A stretch of DNA of 64,000 nt from Allolobophora icterica (Eukaryota; Annelida; Clitellata; Crassiclitellata; Lumbricidae): the NCBI GenBank assembly GCA_963556255.1, contig OY744615.1:47735900-47799899 (forward strand). Reading direction: 5' to 3'. Made by a program: the position numbers and the translations under genes. This document shows positions 1 through 10,661 of the stretch, piece by piece (position 1 is the stretch's first letter; the number at the start of each line of letters is the position of its first letter). The notes under the pieces are model-generated. The model searched no databases. It saw only the letters and a list, made by a program, of their open reading frames with translations, and was not told where the DNA came from.

Positions 1-1
1 G

Positions 2-874
2 AGGTTTGGTATGCCACGCCAGATCCTGACGGATCAGGGACCGTGTTTTGAGTCGAAGTTATTCAAAGAGCTGTGTAAACGCATGGAGATTGACAAAGTA
101 CGTACAACTCCATATCGACCCACTGGTAACGGAATGATCGAAAGGTTCCACAGAACACTGAACATGTTGATCGGAAAGGTAGTGTCGGAACGACAAAAGG
201 ATTGGGATGTTCATGTACCATATGTAATGGCGGCATATCGAGGTACTGAACATGAAGCGACCCAACGGACACCTAATTTCCTGTTCCTGGGAAGAGAGAA
301 CCATACGCCATTAGACTTGATTCTAGCCCAAGTTACAGAGTTCGAGAGACCGTCTTACAGTGACATGGAAGAGTACGTGGAGAAACAGAAGGAGAAAATG
401 GAACGATCGTATCGGCTTGTACGAGAACAGTTAAAGAGAGTAGCAGAAAGAAGGAAAAAAGCCTACGATTTGAGAGTGAGACCTAGCAAGTTCGCTCAAG
501 GAGATTGGGTTTACTATTACTACCCTCGGCTAAGAAGTGGAAGGAAGACAAAATGGGCTCGCTATTACACCGGCCCATTCTTGGTTATTCAAGTGCTCAG
601 TCCCTGTCTGTACCGGATTCAGAAGAGTCCGAAATCCACGCTAATGGTTGTGCACGTGGATAAATTGAAGCCGTTTTACGGTAAACCTCCAAGTACCTGG
701 TTACCGGAGAGGGACAGAAATCTTGAGTTACCTACAGTAGACTGGTCAGTCCTGGCTCAAGATCCTAATGCAGAACATGAACCAGAGGAACCTTCAGAAA
801 ATCCAGGCGAGACCGCTGATCCAGAATTGCCACCTGGACGACGGACGAGACGAAGACCTCGCTTGGATGGATGA
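2..874 (+). CDS. Ty3/Gypsy retrotransposon pol, integrase C-terminal part (5' cut by window)
   Basis: This is the end of a pol polyprotein whose integrase inserts the element cDNA into the nucleus. The frame is open from base 2 and the first ATG (base 11) is internal, so the protein began outside the window. Counting from that Met, TDQG holds Asp8 and MIERF holds Glu44, exactly the D-35-E spacing of the integrase catalytic core. A GPY/F-type module follows (KWARYYTGPFLV, about residues 178-190) and then HVDKLKPFYG. The acidic, Pro-rich end (about 235-287) stops at TGA 872-874. No envelope frame follows. The frame is intact over 290 codons, so the copy may be fairly young. The Ty3/Gypsy superfamily is clear; the lineage inside it is not. 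Confidence 0.93.
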   Translation, partial: RFGMPRQILTDQGPCFESKLFKELCKRMEIDKVRTTPYRPTGNGMIERFHRTLNMLIGKVVSERQKDWDVHVPYVMAAYRGTEHEATQRTPNFLFLGRENHTPLDLILAQVTEFERPSYSDMEEYVEKQKEKMERSYRLVREQLKRVAERRKKAYDLRVRPSKFAQGDWVYYYYPRLRSGRKTKWARYYTGPFLVIQVLSPCLYRIQKSPKSTLMVVHVDKLKPFYGKPPSTWLPERDRNLELPTVDWSVLAQDPNAEHEPEEPSENPGETADPELPPGRRTRRRPRLDG

Positions 875-935
875 CTACGACTGTAGAAGTCCTTGTTAGT
901 GACCTTCTGAAGCAGACGTGTATCTAGGACCAACT

Positions 936-1335
936 AGATGAACGCTTAATTGCGTTGGTTTCAATGACTATTCGAGACTCATGTTTCAGTTGCCCTTTTG
1001 ATGAGAATATTTCTTTTGAGCGGTATCTGGGAGCATACAGTACCTGTGCTACCACCAACGCTTAATTGCGTTGGTTTTACAGATTGTCAGTGAATGACTG
1101 TTTAAGTTTCCTTTTGATGATATGTTTTCGGTTAAACATTGGCTTAGTGGTTAGTACTGAAACGAGTAAAGATTCCAGTACTAGAACGCTTCATTGCGTT
1201 GGTTCTACAAGCGAATTATTGGAGAACCATGTTTCCGTTTCCTTGTGATGACAGAGTTTCTTTTCGACAGTATAATGCTCGTAACAACGAGTGTTAAGGA
1301 AATTCGGGGCAACGCGATTTCCTTGGTTACCGTTT
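936..1335 (+). repeat. Degenerate tandem repeat, about 116-128 bp period, four units
   Basis: The element AACGCTTAATTGCGTTGGTT occurs at 941 and 1057. A one-base variant is at 1185 and a more diverged copy (AACGCGATTTCCTTGGTT) is at 1312. Between them the units share weaker similarity (for example GTTTC/AGTTTCC followed by TTTTGATGA). It sits in the presumed 3' UTR of the Gypsy element. Confidence 0.75.
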
Positions 1336-1908
1336 CATGATACTTTAGTGCGCTACCTTAGTGCGCTATTTAGGATAGAGCATCATGCGATAGAAGCATA
1401 TGTTAGGACTTAGATCATGTGCGTAAATATGATAACTTGTACTAGTTATTTTGCTTTCACGATTTTGAAGTGGTACCGGGTGTGACTGATCGACGATGGT
1501 TACCAGATCGGGAGACAGTGGGCGACTTTTCTCTCCTTTAGTTCTCCTGGCCCTTGGGGTCCGGTAGAGCCCAGGTTCACGATAGAGGGCCTGTTAAGGT
1601 TGGCGATTTGTCAGGTACGACAGGTTGCCAGTAGGGTGGTGGTTCGGATCGAAAGCATCATTAAATAGGCTGTCGCTATCACGGTTCTCATCGTTGTTTG
1701 GCGTACGTGCAGGGTGCCGAGATTGTTGATATACCGCCCTATAACCAAAGGTGCATTTGGTTCCTTGCTCTCTAAGGGGATCTGGGTTGGGGATGTTCCT
1801 GTCACGTTTGATTAAGGTCCCCGATTTTGGCAGAGATGCTCCGCATCTAAGTAAGGTGGGGAGAGTGTGGCGGTCAAGGTTACCGTGCGTATGTGGGAAG
1901 ATTTATTT

Positions 1909-1995
1909 TATGCGAATAGCATCGTTTTCTTTAAGTTTACATGCGAAGGGAACAGCATCGTTTCTCTTAATTTTACATGCGAAGGCCCAGCATCG
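1909..1995 (+). repeat. Short tandem repeat, about 36 bp period
   Basis: AGCATCG recurs at 1918, 1954 and 1989. The first two copies are followed by T-rich sequence and TTTACATGCGAAGG. It is probably part of the Gypsy non-coding end. Confidence 0.6.
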
Positions 1996-2475
1996 ATCAT
2001 TTAATTTTTATTTAATTTCAATAGGCGACGGTCCAGCAACGACCGTGGTAGGGAAGACTGATTATATATTTTAAGCCACGGTATAGTGTGGTGAGGGATA
2101 AGTAGAGCCTGCCTCACGGTGTGCTGCTTTATACGTGAAGAGTTGGTTCGACTCTTCATACATAGCAATACTGTGAAACAGCGTTGTTGGTTAGCGATTC
2201 AGTTACCGATTCAAATATACTACACTCAGTGTGGTAGGCGAGTGATTTTGGTTACGACCGAGTCAGAGTTCGAGTTTCCGGTTAGTACAAATATATTTAC
2301 GGACGAAAGGGGCGTCCGAATAATATAATCAGGCGATCCCGAGTACAGCTAAAGAAGTTCACTGTTGGGAGACGGGCCGACAGCGCCGATCCGGCGGGTT
2401 GGATCCCTCAGTTGATCGCGAAGCGGTCTAGATCCCGATTGTGGGAAATCTACGGCTGAGTAATACTCGGGGAAG

Positions 2476-3060
2476 GATACCGTTGATATACAGGAAAACC
2501 AATTCAGTGTGAGATCGAAAACCAGGGTGAATTTGGCGACGGGCAGGAAAGTCCCTCTTGGGTTTTGAAGAACTCCGCGATCGGAGCTTGTCCGGTAACC
2601 CATGGGAGTAAAGGTGACCTTCTTAAGGTAGCCATTTTCTGGAATTCTGAAATCCTTGAAACCAAGAGTAAATTTGGCGTCGGGCAAGGAAATCCCTCTT
2701 GGAGTTCGAAGAACTCCAAGATCCGACAGTGTTTGGTTTTATCCACTGAGGCGAGTTTTACGCGATTTCGGCGTACTCGACACAGGGGAAGTTCTACGCG
2801 CTTTCGGCGTACTCGGCCGGGAGGGTTTTACGCGACTTCGGCGTCTTCGGCTGGGAGAGTTTTACGCGACTTCGGCACTCGGTGAAGTGACCGTCGGGAT
2901 ACCTGAAAAAACCAATTTAGTACAAAAACGATAATAAGGGTAAATTTGGCGACAGGCAGAAAATTCCCTCTTGGGTTTTGAAGAACTCCGCGATCGGAGC
3001 TTGTCCGGTTACCTGTGGGAGTAAGTGTGACCCTCGTTAGGGAACCAAAATTCGGAAATT
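2476..3060 (+). repeat. Triplicated 100-200 bp block plus internal 35-bp tandem array
   Basis: The string TTGAAGAACTCCGCGATCGG occurs near 2565 and again near 2980, each preceded by AAATTTGGCGAC-type sequence and followed by GAGCTTGTCCGGT. A third, diverged copy starts near 2640 (AAATTTGGCGTCGGGC). Between the copies, 2752-2884 holds four units of about 35 bp built on TTTTACGCGATTTCGGCGT. This pattern is common in LTR or UTR regions of Gypsy elements. No coding role is seen. Confidence 0.75.
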
Positions 3061-3522
3061 CTTGGGAACAAAATTCAGGACATTCTGGTAACCTTACGGG
3101 GTCAGCGTTACATTTGGATTGTGACACTTGGATGGCTGACACGCCGGTGGAGCGTTGGAGGGGCTCCATCGCCCGGTAACTAAAAAATAGTTACTGGGAA
3201 AGACCACTGTTACCGAAAGACCGCAGTACGGGAAAAGACCGCCCGACAACTGATTACAGTGCGGTAAGACCAGGAAAAACGATAGAGTCAGGAAAATCTT
3301 GTATTCAAACCAATCGTTATTCAGAGCAAATAACTTGGTGATCGAAACACGTAGCTCCGAGAACTGACCGAAGTGCGAAGTAGGGCCCACCTCGTGCACC
3401 GGTCGGAACCCAGTTCTGCGTGCGGTTAGGGAGGTTTTAGACCTAGAACCTGTCCTATCAGAAGAGAGTGTCGTGAGACCAGTACACCGCGATAATATTA
3501 CACGTGCATATATTATCGCAAG

Positions 3523-4092
3523 ATGTTCGCGTGTTTGAGACGGCACGACGTGACGACTCGTCAGATGTACACCTTGTCCTCTCGGACAGGAGAACGTTCA
3601 GAGATTTCCCCTATTGACGATAACTCGAGAGTCATGAGATGCAGAATGGTACGTGAGGGTTCGGTTAAGGTGGAGAAAAAGAGGAAGTCTTTGACTAAGA
3701 GATCTCACAGGAAGCTGAGGACTCCTGCCGGCAAGAGAGCGAACCCTGTTCTAAAGGACGGCCATCCTGAGGACGAGGACGTTGCCCACCCGGCGACCGC
3801 GGCAGTGGCAGAGTCCGAAAGTGAGATGGAGCTTGACAGCGACACTGTTCGCAAACAAGCGATACCCTCGGAACCTCCTCTTGGAGAAATGGGCACTGAG
3901 AGCGGGGACAGGGAACCGCTCGTCTACAGCAGAAGTAGACAGGATAGTGACCCGGGTGACTCCAGAAGGTCAGTTGGCTGGAGCCGAACCCAGCCCGACG
4001 ACGAAGCAGCGTCTCGGGTAAGACCGTCACAAATTGGTACCATGTCTGATGAAGGGTTAGTTGATCTCGAGCGACGAACGTCACATAATTAA
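3523..4092 (+). CDS. Hypothetical charged protein, possibly gag-leader-like; 3' cut by a repeat
   Basis: I do not recognise this 189-residue frame. It is rich in Arg, Ser, Glu and Asp. A basic block around residues 50-75 is followed by an acidic stretch around 85-110, with no transmembrane segment, signal peptide or zinc knuckle. It lies downstream of a Gypsy pol end, so it could be the start of gag in a neighbouring element, or the leader of one that shares an LTR. Its stop codon lies at the junction with the dispersed repeat starting near 4083, so the natural C-terminus may be lost. A chance frame is possible. Confidence 0.35.
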   Translation: MFACLRRHDVTTRQMYTLSSRTGERSEISPIDDNSRVMRCRMVREGSVKVEKKRKSLTKRSHRKLRTPAGKRANPVLKDGHPEDEDVAHPATAAVAESESEMELDSDTVRKQAIPSEPPLGEMGTESGDREPLVYSRSRQDSDPGDSRRSVGWSRTQPDDEAASRVRPSQIGTMSDEGLVDLERRTSHN

Positions 4093-4535
4093 TGATTGAC
4101 AGGTGTTGTGGTTCAGAGGGGATGGACTGCACCACAGAAGGCTACTCTGGGAGGTGTCCTGGTTTCGAGACAGTCACCCCTAGATCTAGCCAAGGATTTC
4201 CAGCTGACTCTTTTGACCCACTATAGATCACAGACCACTTACCCACTTGACTTGAACTGTTGTAAGAGTTGCTAACAAGAAATATTATACAAGTTACTAT
4301 AAAGTTTGCGAGACCACTTTTACTTATATGGCGAATGTAGAGCTTTACAAGGGTGTGTAAAAATTGTAAGTTGTATTTAGTAAATTCTACTGTGCAGACT
4401 TCGAATAAACGAGACATCAACCCATGGCACACCAAAACTAAGCCGTAATCAGGTCAATATCCAGAAGATCAGTCCGTAAGACAGAGAGGCAGCCTATGGT
4501 AAAGAACTGCTCTTAGAGAGCAAAGGCCGTTAATA
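4083..4535 (+). repeat. Dispersed repeat family E, copy 1
   Basis: This block aligns by eye with 13703-14168 (same strand) and, inverted, with 29705-30030. Shared landmarks in order are TTAATG-TTGACAGGTGT, a GACCC..CACTTGA block, GAATGTAGAGCTTTACAA, CAATGGCACACCAAAAC, AAGATCAGTCCGT and AAGAACTGCTCTTA. No coding frame is conserved between copies. The type of element is unknown. Confidence 0.75.
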
Positions 4536-4552
4536 ACTGATGTCGATAGGAA

Positions 4553-4740
4553 AGCTGTTTGGAACAGTTCAGTACACAGCTAAGCAATGGGATGGGGGAT
4601 CAACATGCTTCAAATTTCTGGCTCCCGTGTTGTTGCGTGCATCTTCTCCTTCAAACGCCTTACCACTATTCGGTCAACTGCAGTTTTCTGACCAAAGTTA
4701 TGCCCCTGGCATAAGGAGTTTGAACAAAATATCCAGCTGA
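4553..4740 (+). pseudogene. Remnant of a LINE reverse transcriptase 3' segment
   Basis: The stretch parallels 14440-14640: both contain AGCAATG, CTTCAAAT, GCGTGC and TCTTCTC-like words followed by a TCGGTCA.CTGCA block. In the other copy this block reads as LHWLPVEFRI, a motif found near the C-terminus of CR1/L2-like reverse transcriptases. This copy has lost its frame. Confidence 0.35.
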
Positions 4741-4751
4741 CCCTGGCCAAT

Positions 4752-5240
4752 GTTGTCTATGGGCCTCCGCCGAGATAGACTGATATCCTCGCCCGTCTGC
4801 GTGCCTTGTTTTCGGCGTTCAGATATCCAACATAATCATAACTAACTCCGCCATTCCTCCCTCTCCTAAACGAATCAGGAGGAGGGGGAGGAGGAACAGA
4901 AAGAGGAAGAGGAGAAGACAAGAGAGTAAGAGACAGAAGAGGAGGAGGAAGAGGACAAGAAAGAGGAAGAAGAGAGAGGAGGAGAAGGGAGAAAATGAAC
5001 AAGTTCGCCGAGTTCAAACGAATTTCGTAACAAAATCCTCCTTAGAAGAAAGCAGAAGATAAAGTGCACGCCTTTACACACCTTTTCAAACACATGCGTT
5101 ATAGCCTTGTGATAGAACACCTTTTCTAAGGTTCTCATTGCAGTTATAAAAGAAGTAGACGCCAACATTTGAAACGTGTGGTAAAGTTGCGTCGTAATAC
5201 CCTCGTAATACCCTCGAAAATGCACAAAATCTTTCATCGA
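4752..5240. repeat. Dispersed repeat family F, copy 1, with internal purine array
   Basis: The flanks match 26827-27420: CTCCGCCGATATAGAC, CCCGTCTGCGTGCCTTGTTT and AACAAGTTCG.CGAGTTCAAA are shared. Between them lies an AGG/AGA array (about 4873-4990) of different length from the second copy (about 26965-27180). The array therefore expanded separately inside each copy. Confidence 0.8.
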
Positions 5241-5362
5241 CGTCAACAGCCGTTAATGCTGCAAGATAATCTCGAAATCGTTTGAATAATTAGAAATTTG
5301 TTCTTAACGAGTGCAGAGTCTGAGAGCCCATGACAAGACTCAACGGCCTTTAACACTATAAT

Positions 5363-5515
5363 AGAATCAGTTCTTTCCACACCTTTTTAAAGATTTATAT
5401 TTGCCGTATAAGTTAAGGTTCAAGGGCAATACCTTACAACATGGAAAACTCAAAGGATGTAGTTAAACTTTAAGCTTTACAAAGGTGTGTAAAAAATTGC
5501 TATTAGGCAGGATGA
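5363..5515. repeat. MITE-like inverted-repeat unit, diverged copy
   Basis: The left arm CAGTTCTTTCCACACCTTTT and right arm ACAAAGGTGTGTAAAAAATT are roughly reverse complements around an internal segment of about 80 bp. The same design is seen at 27846-27998. No target duplication was identified. Confidence 0.5.
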
Positions 5516-6270
5516 GGCTGCTATCTTTCATCCTAAATCCATGTGTAGAATCTCAATACGAAGCATGCATTTGGGTTCGAAATGTTAGAGTTAAGGCAAT
5601 TTTCAGCGTCAGCATATTTCAGCCACTGGGTTTTACAGAAAGCATTTAAAAACCCCTGAAAGGCGCCGTGAACATGGTGTCTAAGGCATCAAGCAATCTC
5701 CCTTTCCTTCGCAACTTCTATCGATGTACTCATGACATGGATCGGTTGGCTAGCCACTAGTGGGCGCAAGTGGTACAGGAAAGCCAGAATGTTTCTGAGG
5801 CTGCCACCTAAATTTCCGACATCTCGCTATCAACTATGGACTAGACAAAGATATGGACTAAGAGCAGTCCCGTGTATACCTTTAAAAACAACTTTTATGG
5901 ACTTAAAATAGAACACCTCTTTAAAGTACAACATGATGTTATAAATAAGGAATACTCTAACTCGTGATCTGGTAGTGCCAGTCTCAAGAATGCAGGAAGG
6001 AGGAGGACGATTCTAATCATCTTTCTTATGACAGTGTCGCTTAAACGGCAACTAACCATGTCTATAACTTGATCGTCTTCGTCCGATGTTACGCTGGAAA
6101 AAAATGGATTTGATCATTTACATATATATAAATGGCCAAAGATGTCGTTAAATTCAGACTCTGGTTTATACGATCCACCTTAATTAAGTCTACAGACGCC
6201 TCTAGTCAACGGCAACAACAGCCACAAAGAAGTCGTTAAATTCACGAAATTAAGTCTTTTACGTTAATGA
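5516..6270. other. No gene recognised
   Basis: I see no credible exon, RNA or transposon terminus. It contains only short AT-rich runs and one ATATATATAAA tract near 6121. Confidence 0.6.
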
Positions 6271-6752
6271 TGATCCTCCAGGGCATATTTTAACTGTATA
6301 ACTAGTGGGACAAATGTCCCAGTAGTCTTAGGATTTGTCCCAGTAGTCAAACTGATTTGTCCCAGGCAATGTATGTATAAAGTACAACTAGTGGGACAAA
6401 TGTTGGAAGAATTTAAAGATTTGTCCCAGTAGTAAAATGAGAAAGGTATGACATCACTGTTGAATGACCCCTTGGTATTGGTTGGGAGACCAGAGAAAAG
6501 TTGTAAAAGAAGGTGATGACTAAAAAAATAACAAAAGTCATCAACTTTTTTTGGAGATGAATTTGTAGAAAAAATCAGAAAGTTGCAAGTTCGTGGAGAT
6601 TAATTCCTAAAAAAAAGTTCTTCGACCAGATCATGGGCGACTTTCTCCCACCCACCTCTCAGAGACGAGTTCCAAAGAAAGATCATGAACTGGACCCATG
6701 GCTGATTTTGTCCCAGTAGTCAAAACTCCTTAAAATATGCACTGTGATCCTC
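6271..6752. mobile_element. Non-autonomous hAT element (MITE) with intact TSD
   Basis: The element spans 6279-6744 (466 bp) and is flanked by a perfect 8-bp target duplication TGATCCTC (6271-6278 and 6745-6752). The termini are CAGGGCATATTTTAAC on the left and the complement of CAGTGCATATTTTAAG on the right. An 8-bp TSD with CAGGG/CAGTG ends is diagnostic of the hAT superfamily. The interior carries several copies of GGGACAAA and TTTGTCCCAGTAGT in both orientations and encodes no protein, so it depends on a transposase made elsewhere. Confidence 0.92.
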
Positions 6753-6918
6753 TGCCTTCCCTTGCTTTCTCGTCCTCAACGAAACCCTCCGATACGATAA
6801 GATTAAGATTAGTAGTTGCATATGAGCCAGGTAAGTGGAGTTTTCTTGGACACCTTCTTAATAGAAACCATCGTTATGAATTGAAGAGGAGCAGTCCCCC
6901 TCCCTAGCCCTCATTAAT

Positions 6919-8076
6919 TTGTATGATAAAATATCTAATACCATTGATAACAATGAGTACTCTATAGGCATTTTCCTTGACCTTTCCAAGGCTTTTGATA
7001 CAGTAAATCATACTATACTCCTTCACAAACTAGCTAATTACGGTATAAGAGGTATCCAACTGGAATGGTTTAAGAGTTACTTAAGTGGCAGGTTGCAATA
7101 TGTGTACTGTAATGGTGCTGCATCTAATACTAACAGCATTAAATTTGGGGTTCCCCAAGGTTCTAACCTTGGACCTCTGCTCTTCCTGCTTTTCATTAAT
7201 GACTTGCCCAACGTATCGTCTATCTTATCTTTTATACTATTTGCTGATGATACGACCCTGTTTTATTCGGATAAATCCTACTCAAACCTTGTAAGTACTT
7301 TTAACACTGAACTTTGTCTTATATCTGAATGGTTTCTAGCAAATAAATTATCCCTCAATGTTGATAAGACAGCCTCTATGCTTTTCAAATCTCGCAGAAA
7401 GGCTGGGCCGTGGGATTGCTCTATTAGTCTTACTATAAATAATCATAAAATTAACCAAGTTCAGAGTACTAAATTTCTGGGAGTGATAATAGACCAACAC
7501 CTAACCTGGGACTTGCACATTAAGAGTATTGCAAATAAGGTCGCAAAAAATACAGGAATAATTTACCGTGCTTCAAACAAACTACCGCCTGTAATACGCA
7601 CCCAATTATATTATTCGCTTATTTACCCCTATCTATCCTACTGTTGTATAGTGTGGGCCTCCACCTATGCCTCTAGGCTTCATAAGTTGGGTCTCTTGCA
7701 GAAAAGAGCCATACGTACTGTTAGCGGAGCTGCCTGGGGCGCACATACGGATCCAATATTTATTTCTTATAAAATACTAAAAATTGATCAAATTAGGAAT
7801 TATCAAATAGGACTACTTATGTTCAAACTTACAAGAAATCTTCTACCTATTAAACTTAAGAATTTCTTTAAAACTGGCTCTGACATCCATTCCCATGACA
7901 CTAGGAGTGCCGCTAAATATAGGCCAGTATTTGCACGCACAAACACACGCAAATTCTCGATTAATGTTTCTGGACCTCAAATATGGAATGCCCTTCCCCC
8001 TTCACTTCAGCAGGTGGGGACTCTTCAGAGCGTTAAAAAATCACTGCGCCATTACTTACTAAATCCCAGTAATTGA
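6919..8076 (+). CDS. Non-LTR retrotransposon reverse transcriptase, 5'-truncated (Jockey/CR1-like)
   Basis: The frame codes for 385 residues of a LINE reverse transcriptase, which copies the element RNA at a nicked genomic site. Visible blocks are GIFLDLSKAFDTVNHT (motif A, about 17-32), GVPQGSNLGPLLFLLFINDL (motif B, about 89-108), ILFADDTTLF (catalytic FADD, about 117-126) and NVDKTASMLF (about 158-167). A C-terminal region with FLGVIID follows. The endonuclease domain and the RT fingers are missing, as expected from 5' truncation on insertion. The stop codon is TGA 8074-8076. The frame is clean, so the copy is fairly recent. The clade assignment beyond Jockey/CR1-like is not secure. Confidence 0.9.
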   Translation: MYDKISNTIDNNEYSIGIFLDLSKAFDTVNHTILLHKLANYGIRGIQLEWFKSYLSGRLQYVYCNGAASNTNSIKFGVPQGSNLGPLLFLLFINDLPNVSSILSFILFADDTTLFYSDKSYSNLVSTFNTELCLISEWFLANKLSLNVDKTASMLFKSRRKAGPWDCSISLTINNHKINQVQSTKFLGVIIDQHLTWDLHIKSIANKVAKNTGIIYRASNKLPPVIRTQLYYSLIYPYLSYCCIVWASTYASRLHKLGLLQKRAIRTVSGAAWGAHTDPIFISYKILKIDQIRNYQIGLLMFKLTRNLLPIKLKNFFKTGSDIHSHDTRSAAKYRPVFARTNTRKFSINVSGPQIWNALPPSLQQVGTLQSVKKSLRHYLLNPSN

Positions 8077-8502
8077 ATCGTGTTTTATAGTAAATGTACG
8101 ATCCAATCTCTATCTATTTTTTATGTTTAACCTTGATAGAATGTCTGATCCTTGGCTCAGTATCTTTCCTGATCGTTTGCCCCATTGGACTGAGTCTCCG
8201 ACAGTTGGTCTTTTACCTTTTTCTTTTTTCCTGCGTTTCTTATAATTTTTTGTTCACTGCCCAAGTGTGGCAATGTTAGTTAAGACTTTTATTCTGCTAT
8301 GTATATGCAAAATAATTTAGATTACAAGCTGGTTTTGTTTCGCGCCATTGTATTTTGCTTTGCAGATAGGTGTCCCTGGTAGCGGGAGCTTTTCCCTTTT
8401 GGGACATCCTTTTGTCACCAGCTTCCTATGAAAGTATAATTGTATGCATTTTACGTTGATTATTGGTCTCAATAAACGAGTTTGTCATTGTCATTGTCAT
8501 TA
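8077..8502 (+). mobile_element. 3' UTR and hexanucleotide tail of the LINE at 6919-8076
   Basis: About 400 bp of non-coding sequence after the RT stop ends in AATAAACGAG and then TTGTCA repeats (8482-8501). A short tandem tail is typical of LINEs that prime on microsatellite-like ends. The 5' border of the whole element lies somewhere in 6753-6918 and is not marked. Confidence 0.75.
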
Positions 8503-8619
8503 TGCCACAGGAACTGTTAAAACTGATTAATGTCGACATCAACATCCTCTGTTACCATTCCCACAAGACTTTAAACTCTGAAATCATCCGAGCACAACAG
8601 AAACAGTAGTTCCTTAAAT

Positions 8620-9120
8620 TATCCTGAGATGCAGCCATGAGTACGAAATGTTAGCGTCTTCGTTTTTTTAGCCTCGGCATATAAGGGCGGGTGGCCTGTC
8701 CTCTCCCTAGCCGTCCGATCTTCCCATCGACAGTGTACGATCAGTGCACTCAGTATACATCTGAGTTGGCTAGGGGGTGCAGGTGGAGCAGAAATTTATT
8801 TATTTATTTATTCCGGATATTTCTATAGCGCCTCTCGAAGTCTACTACTACTCAGAGGCTCTCCCGACTACAGCATTGATATTGTGCCGGAATTTTCACG
8901 CCGAAGCGCCACGAGCAATTGCGAGTGAAGGACTTGCCCAAGGTCCGTACGCAGCGGCTAGAGTGGGATTCGAACCTGCAACCCTCCGGTCACAAGGCGC
9001 CGAACTTACCACTGAGCCACCACGCCCCACTTGAAAGAGATTTCTGCCCTGACGAAGATTTGAACCTTCGACCTCATCGACTCAGCCATTCCAACACGCT
9101 TTGTTTTCGAACACCGTGTG
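8620..9120 (-). mobile_element. SINE family C, interrupted by SINE family A
   Basis: Read on the minus strand, the tRNA-like head (9036-9120, with TTCAAATC-like box B) and the conserved body (8620-8794, with GTACACTGTCGATGGGAAG-like and CATATGCCGAGGC-like words) match the uninterrupted copies at 40303-40555 and 43275-43560. The insertion of SINE-A at 8795-9028 splits it just after the GCAGAAAT word. The copy must therefore be older than SINE-A. Confidence 0.82.
8795..9028 (-). mobile_element. SINE family A (tRNA-headed, L2-type 3' end), full copy
   Basis: On the minus strand it starts GGGGCGTGGTGGCTCAGTGG and has box B GGTTCGAATCC, so the head derives from a tRNA and carries internal pol III promoter boxes. 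The 3' part is TCGGGAG..CCTCTGAGTAGT and then GAGGCGCTATAGAAAT, ending in an (AAAT)n tail (8795-8812 on the plus strand). This 3' part resembles the end of the L2 element at 15983-16871, which would let the L2 machinery mobilise the SINE. It lies inside an older SINE-C. Confidence 0.9.
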
Positions 9121-9461
9121 GTCCAGCGGTAGTCTATACGTCAATGACAAAGATACATCTATATATATCTGAATAAAATCATCTAAAACATAATGTACTA
9201 CTTCGGCACCTTTAAAACGTTTTCAACCGCCGTTATATATTTGTCACTGCGCGTAATCTTTCAACTAAATCTAGAGTCCTAGAGAAATATATCAATGATC
9301 TATACCTGCAGTGATCACCAACCCGTGGCTCGCGAGCTGCATGCGGCTCTGAAAAAGTTCTGTGCGGCTCTCCAGAGCTTGCCTGAAATGACATTTTCTA
9401 CGCGACGAATAAAATTGCGCTATAAAAATGGACTTTCCGTGTTGTTTGAGGTCAAAATTCT

Positions 9462-10515
9462 ATGACGTCATTGTTTTTTGTGCCGATCTCTATCACCTCT
9501 AACCTATGTAGAATCCTTGAAAAAATAGTAACCCAATATAATTATACATATATGTATCCGTTAATCACAAATCCAGACATTAATTGTAAGTTTGACGACC
9601 AGTATGCCTTTAGGCCTACGGGCTCAACGACTGTTAATTTGATGGCCATATCTAGCCACATTCTTTATATCCTAGGTAACGAACCCTATGTTCGCTTGGT
9701 CTCTTTGGATTTTTCTAAAGCATTTGACTCGGTCAGACATTCATATCTGGCTGAGCAGCTTGCCTCCTTCCCTATCCCTGATCATGTCTTTAATTATTGG
9801 ATCTTGAAAGTCCTCCACAATGAAAGTCACTGTACTAAGTTCCCGGGTGAAATATCTTCCTATGCACAAATCAATGAAATCATCATTCAGGAATCCGGTT
9901 TGGTCCCCATTGATTTTGTAGTCACTATCTCTGGTTTAAAGCCAATCAGCAAATGTAACCGCATCTTTAAATATGCCGATGATTCACGCACCATCGGAGA
10001 ACCTCCACCTCCAATTTTAAATGGTTTCGCCAGGGTACACACTCTTAATATTTTGGGTGTCGACCTTAATGAAATATTTGGGTTTTCGAGTTACATCAAA
10101 CACCTGACCATTAAGGCAATACAGTCCTTCTATGCACTTCGGGTTTTGAGAGCTCATGGGGGACTGTTTGTTTGATGTGGTACGTGCAACTACAGTTGGT
10201 AAGATGCTTTATTACTCGCCCGTGTGGTGGGGTTTTTCAAGTGGGCAGGAGCGGGAGGCCCTGGAGGATATAGTCCGGAGGTTGGTGCGCCAGGGCTACT
10301 TACCTTCATCATCCTCAGTTGAGGCACCCTGTAACAATGCTTACGCTAGTCCCTTTGCCAATATTTTGTACAATCCATGCCATGTTTTACATCCAATGCT
10401 ACCGCCTATTAAGCACACTGGCTACTCTTTGCGCCCACGATCTCATAACCAAGAGCCACCTAAGTATGATAACTTGTCTCGGAAATGCTTCATTGCCACG
10501 ATGCTATACAAATAG
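9462..10515 (+). pseudogene. Frameshifted Jockey-like reverse transcriptase fragment
   Basis: The first frame (9462-10175) contains PISITSNLCRILEKIV, a YAFRPTGSTTVNL block, VRLVSLDFSKAFDSVRH (motif A) and KYADDSRTIG (catalytic YADD). It then skips to ILNGFARVHTLNILGVDL, so part of the palm-thumb region is deleted. The protein continues in another frame (10156-10515) with VVRATTVGKMLYYSPVWWGF. Two frames and an internal deletion make it non-functional. It lies inside the hAT shell. Confidence 0.85.
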
Positions 10516-10661
10516 CTCTATTTGTATCCTTTGTATCTTTTATGTATTCATTTGTAATAACTTTTCTCTTAAATGTGTAGTTCAGAGACATCGTAACAAA
10601 TTAATTGGTTCCATTGTTTGATTGTAATATATAATATAAAATAATATGATGTATTATCTTC

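Larger units (their letters stand above)
875..3522 (+). other. Non-coding stretch after Gypsy pol; candidate 3' UTR and LTR
   Basis: About 2.6 kb without a convincing gene separates the pol stop codon from the next long frame. It holds several local tandem repeat blocks, listed separately. Position and length would suit a 3' untranslated region plus a long terminal repeat and leader, but I found no TG...CA boundary pair, polypurine tract or primer-binding site that I can defend. A second LTR copy is not in the window, so this stays an inference. Confidence 0.35.

Noticed and set aside
3695..4135. Minus-strand frame of 146 residues
   Set aside because: Antisense shadow of the 3523-4092 frame with no recognisable motif; the plus-strand frame is longer and more biased in composition.
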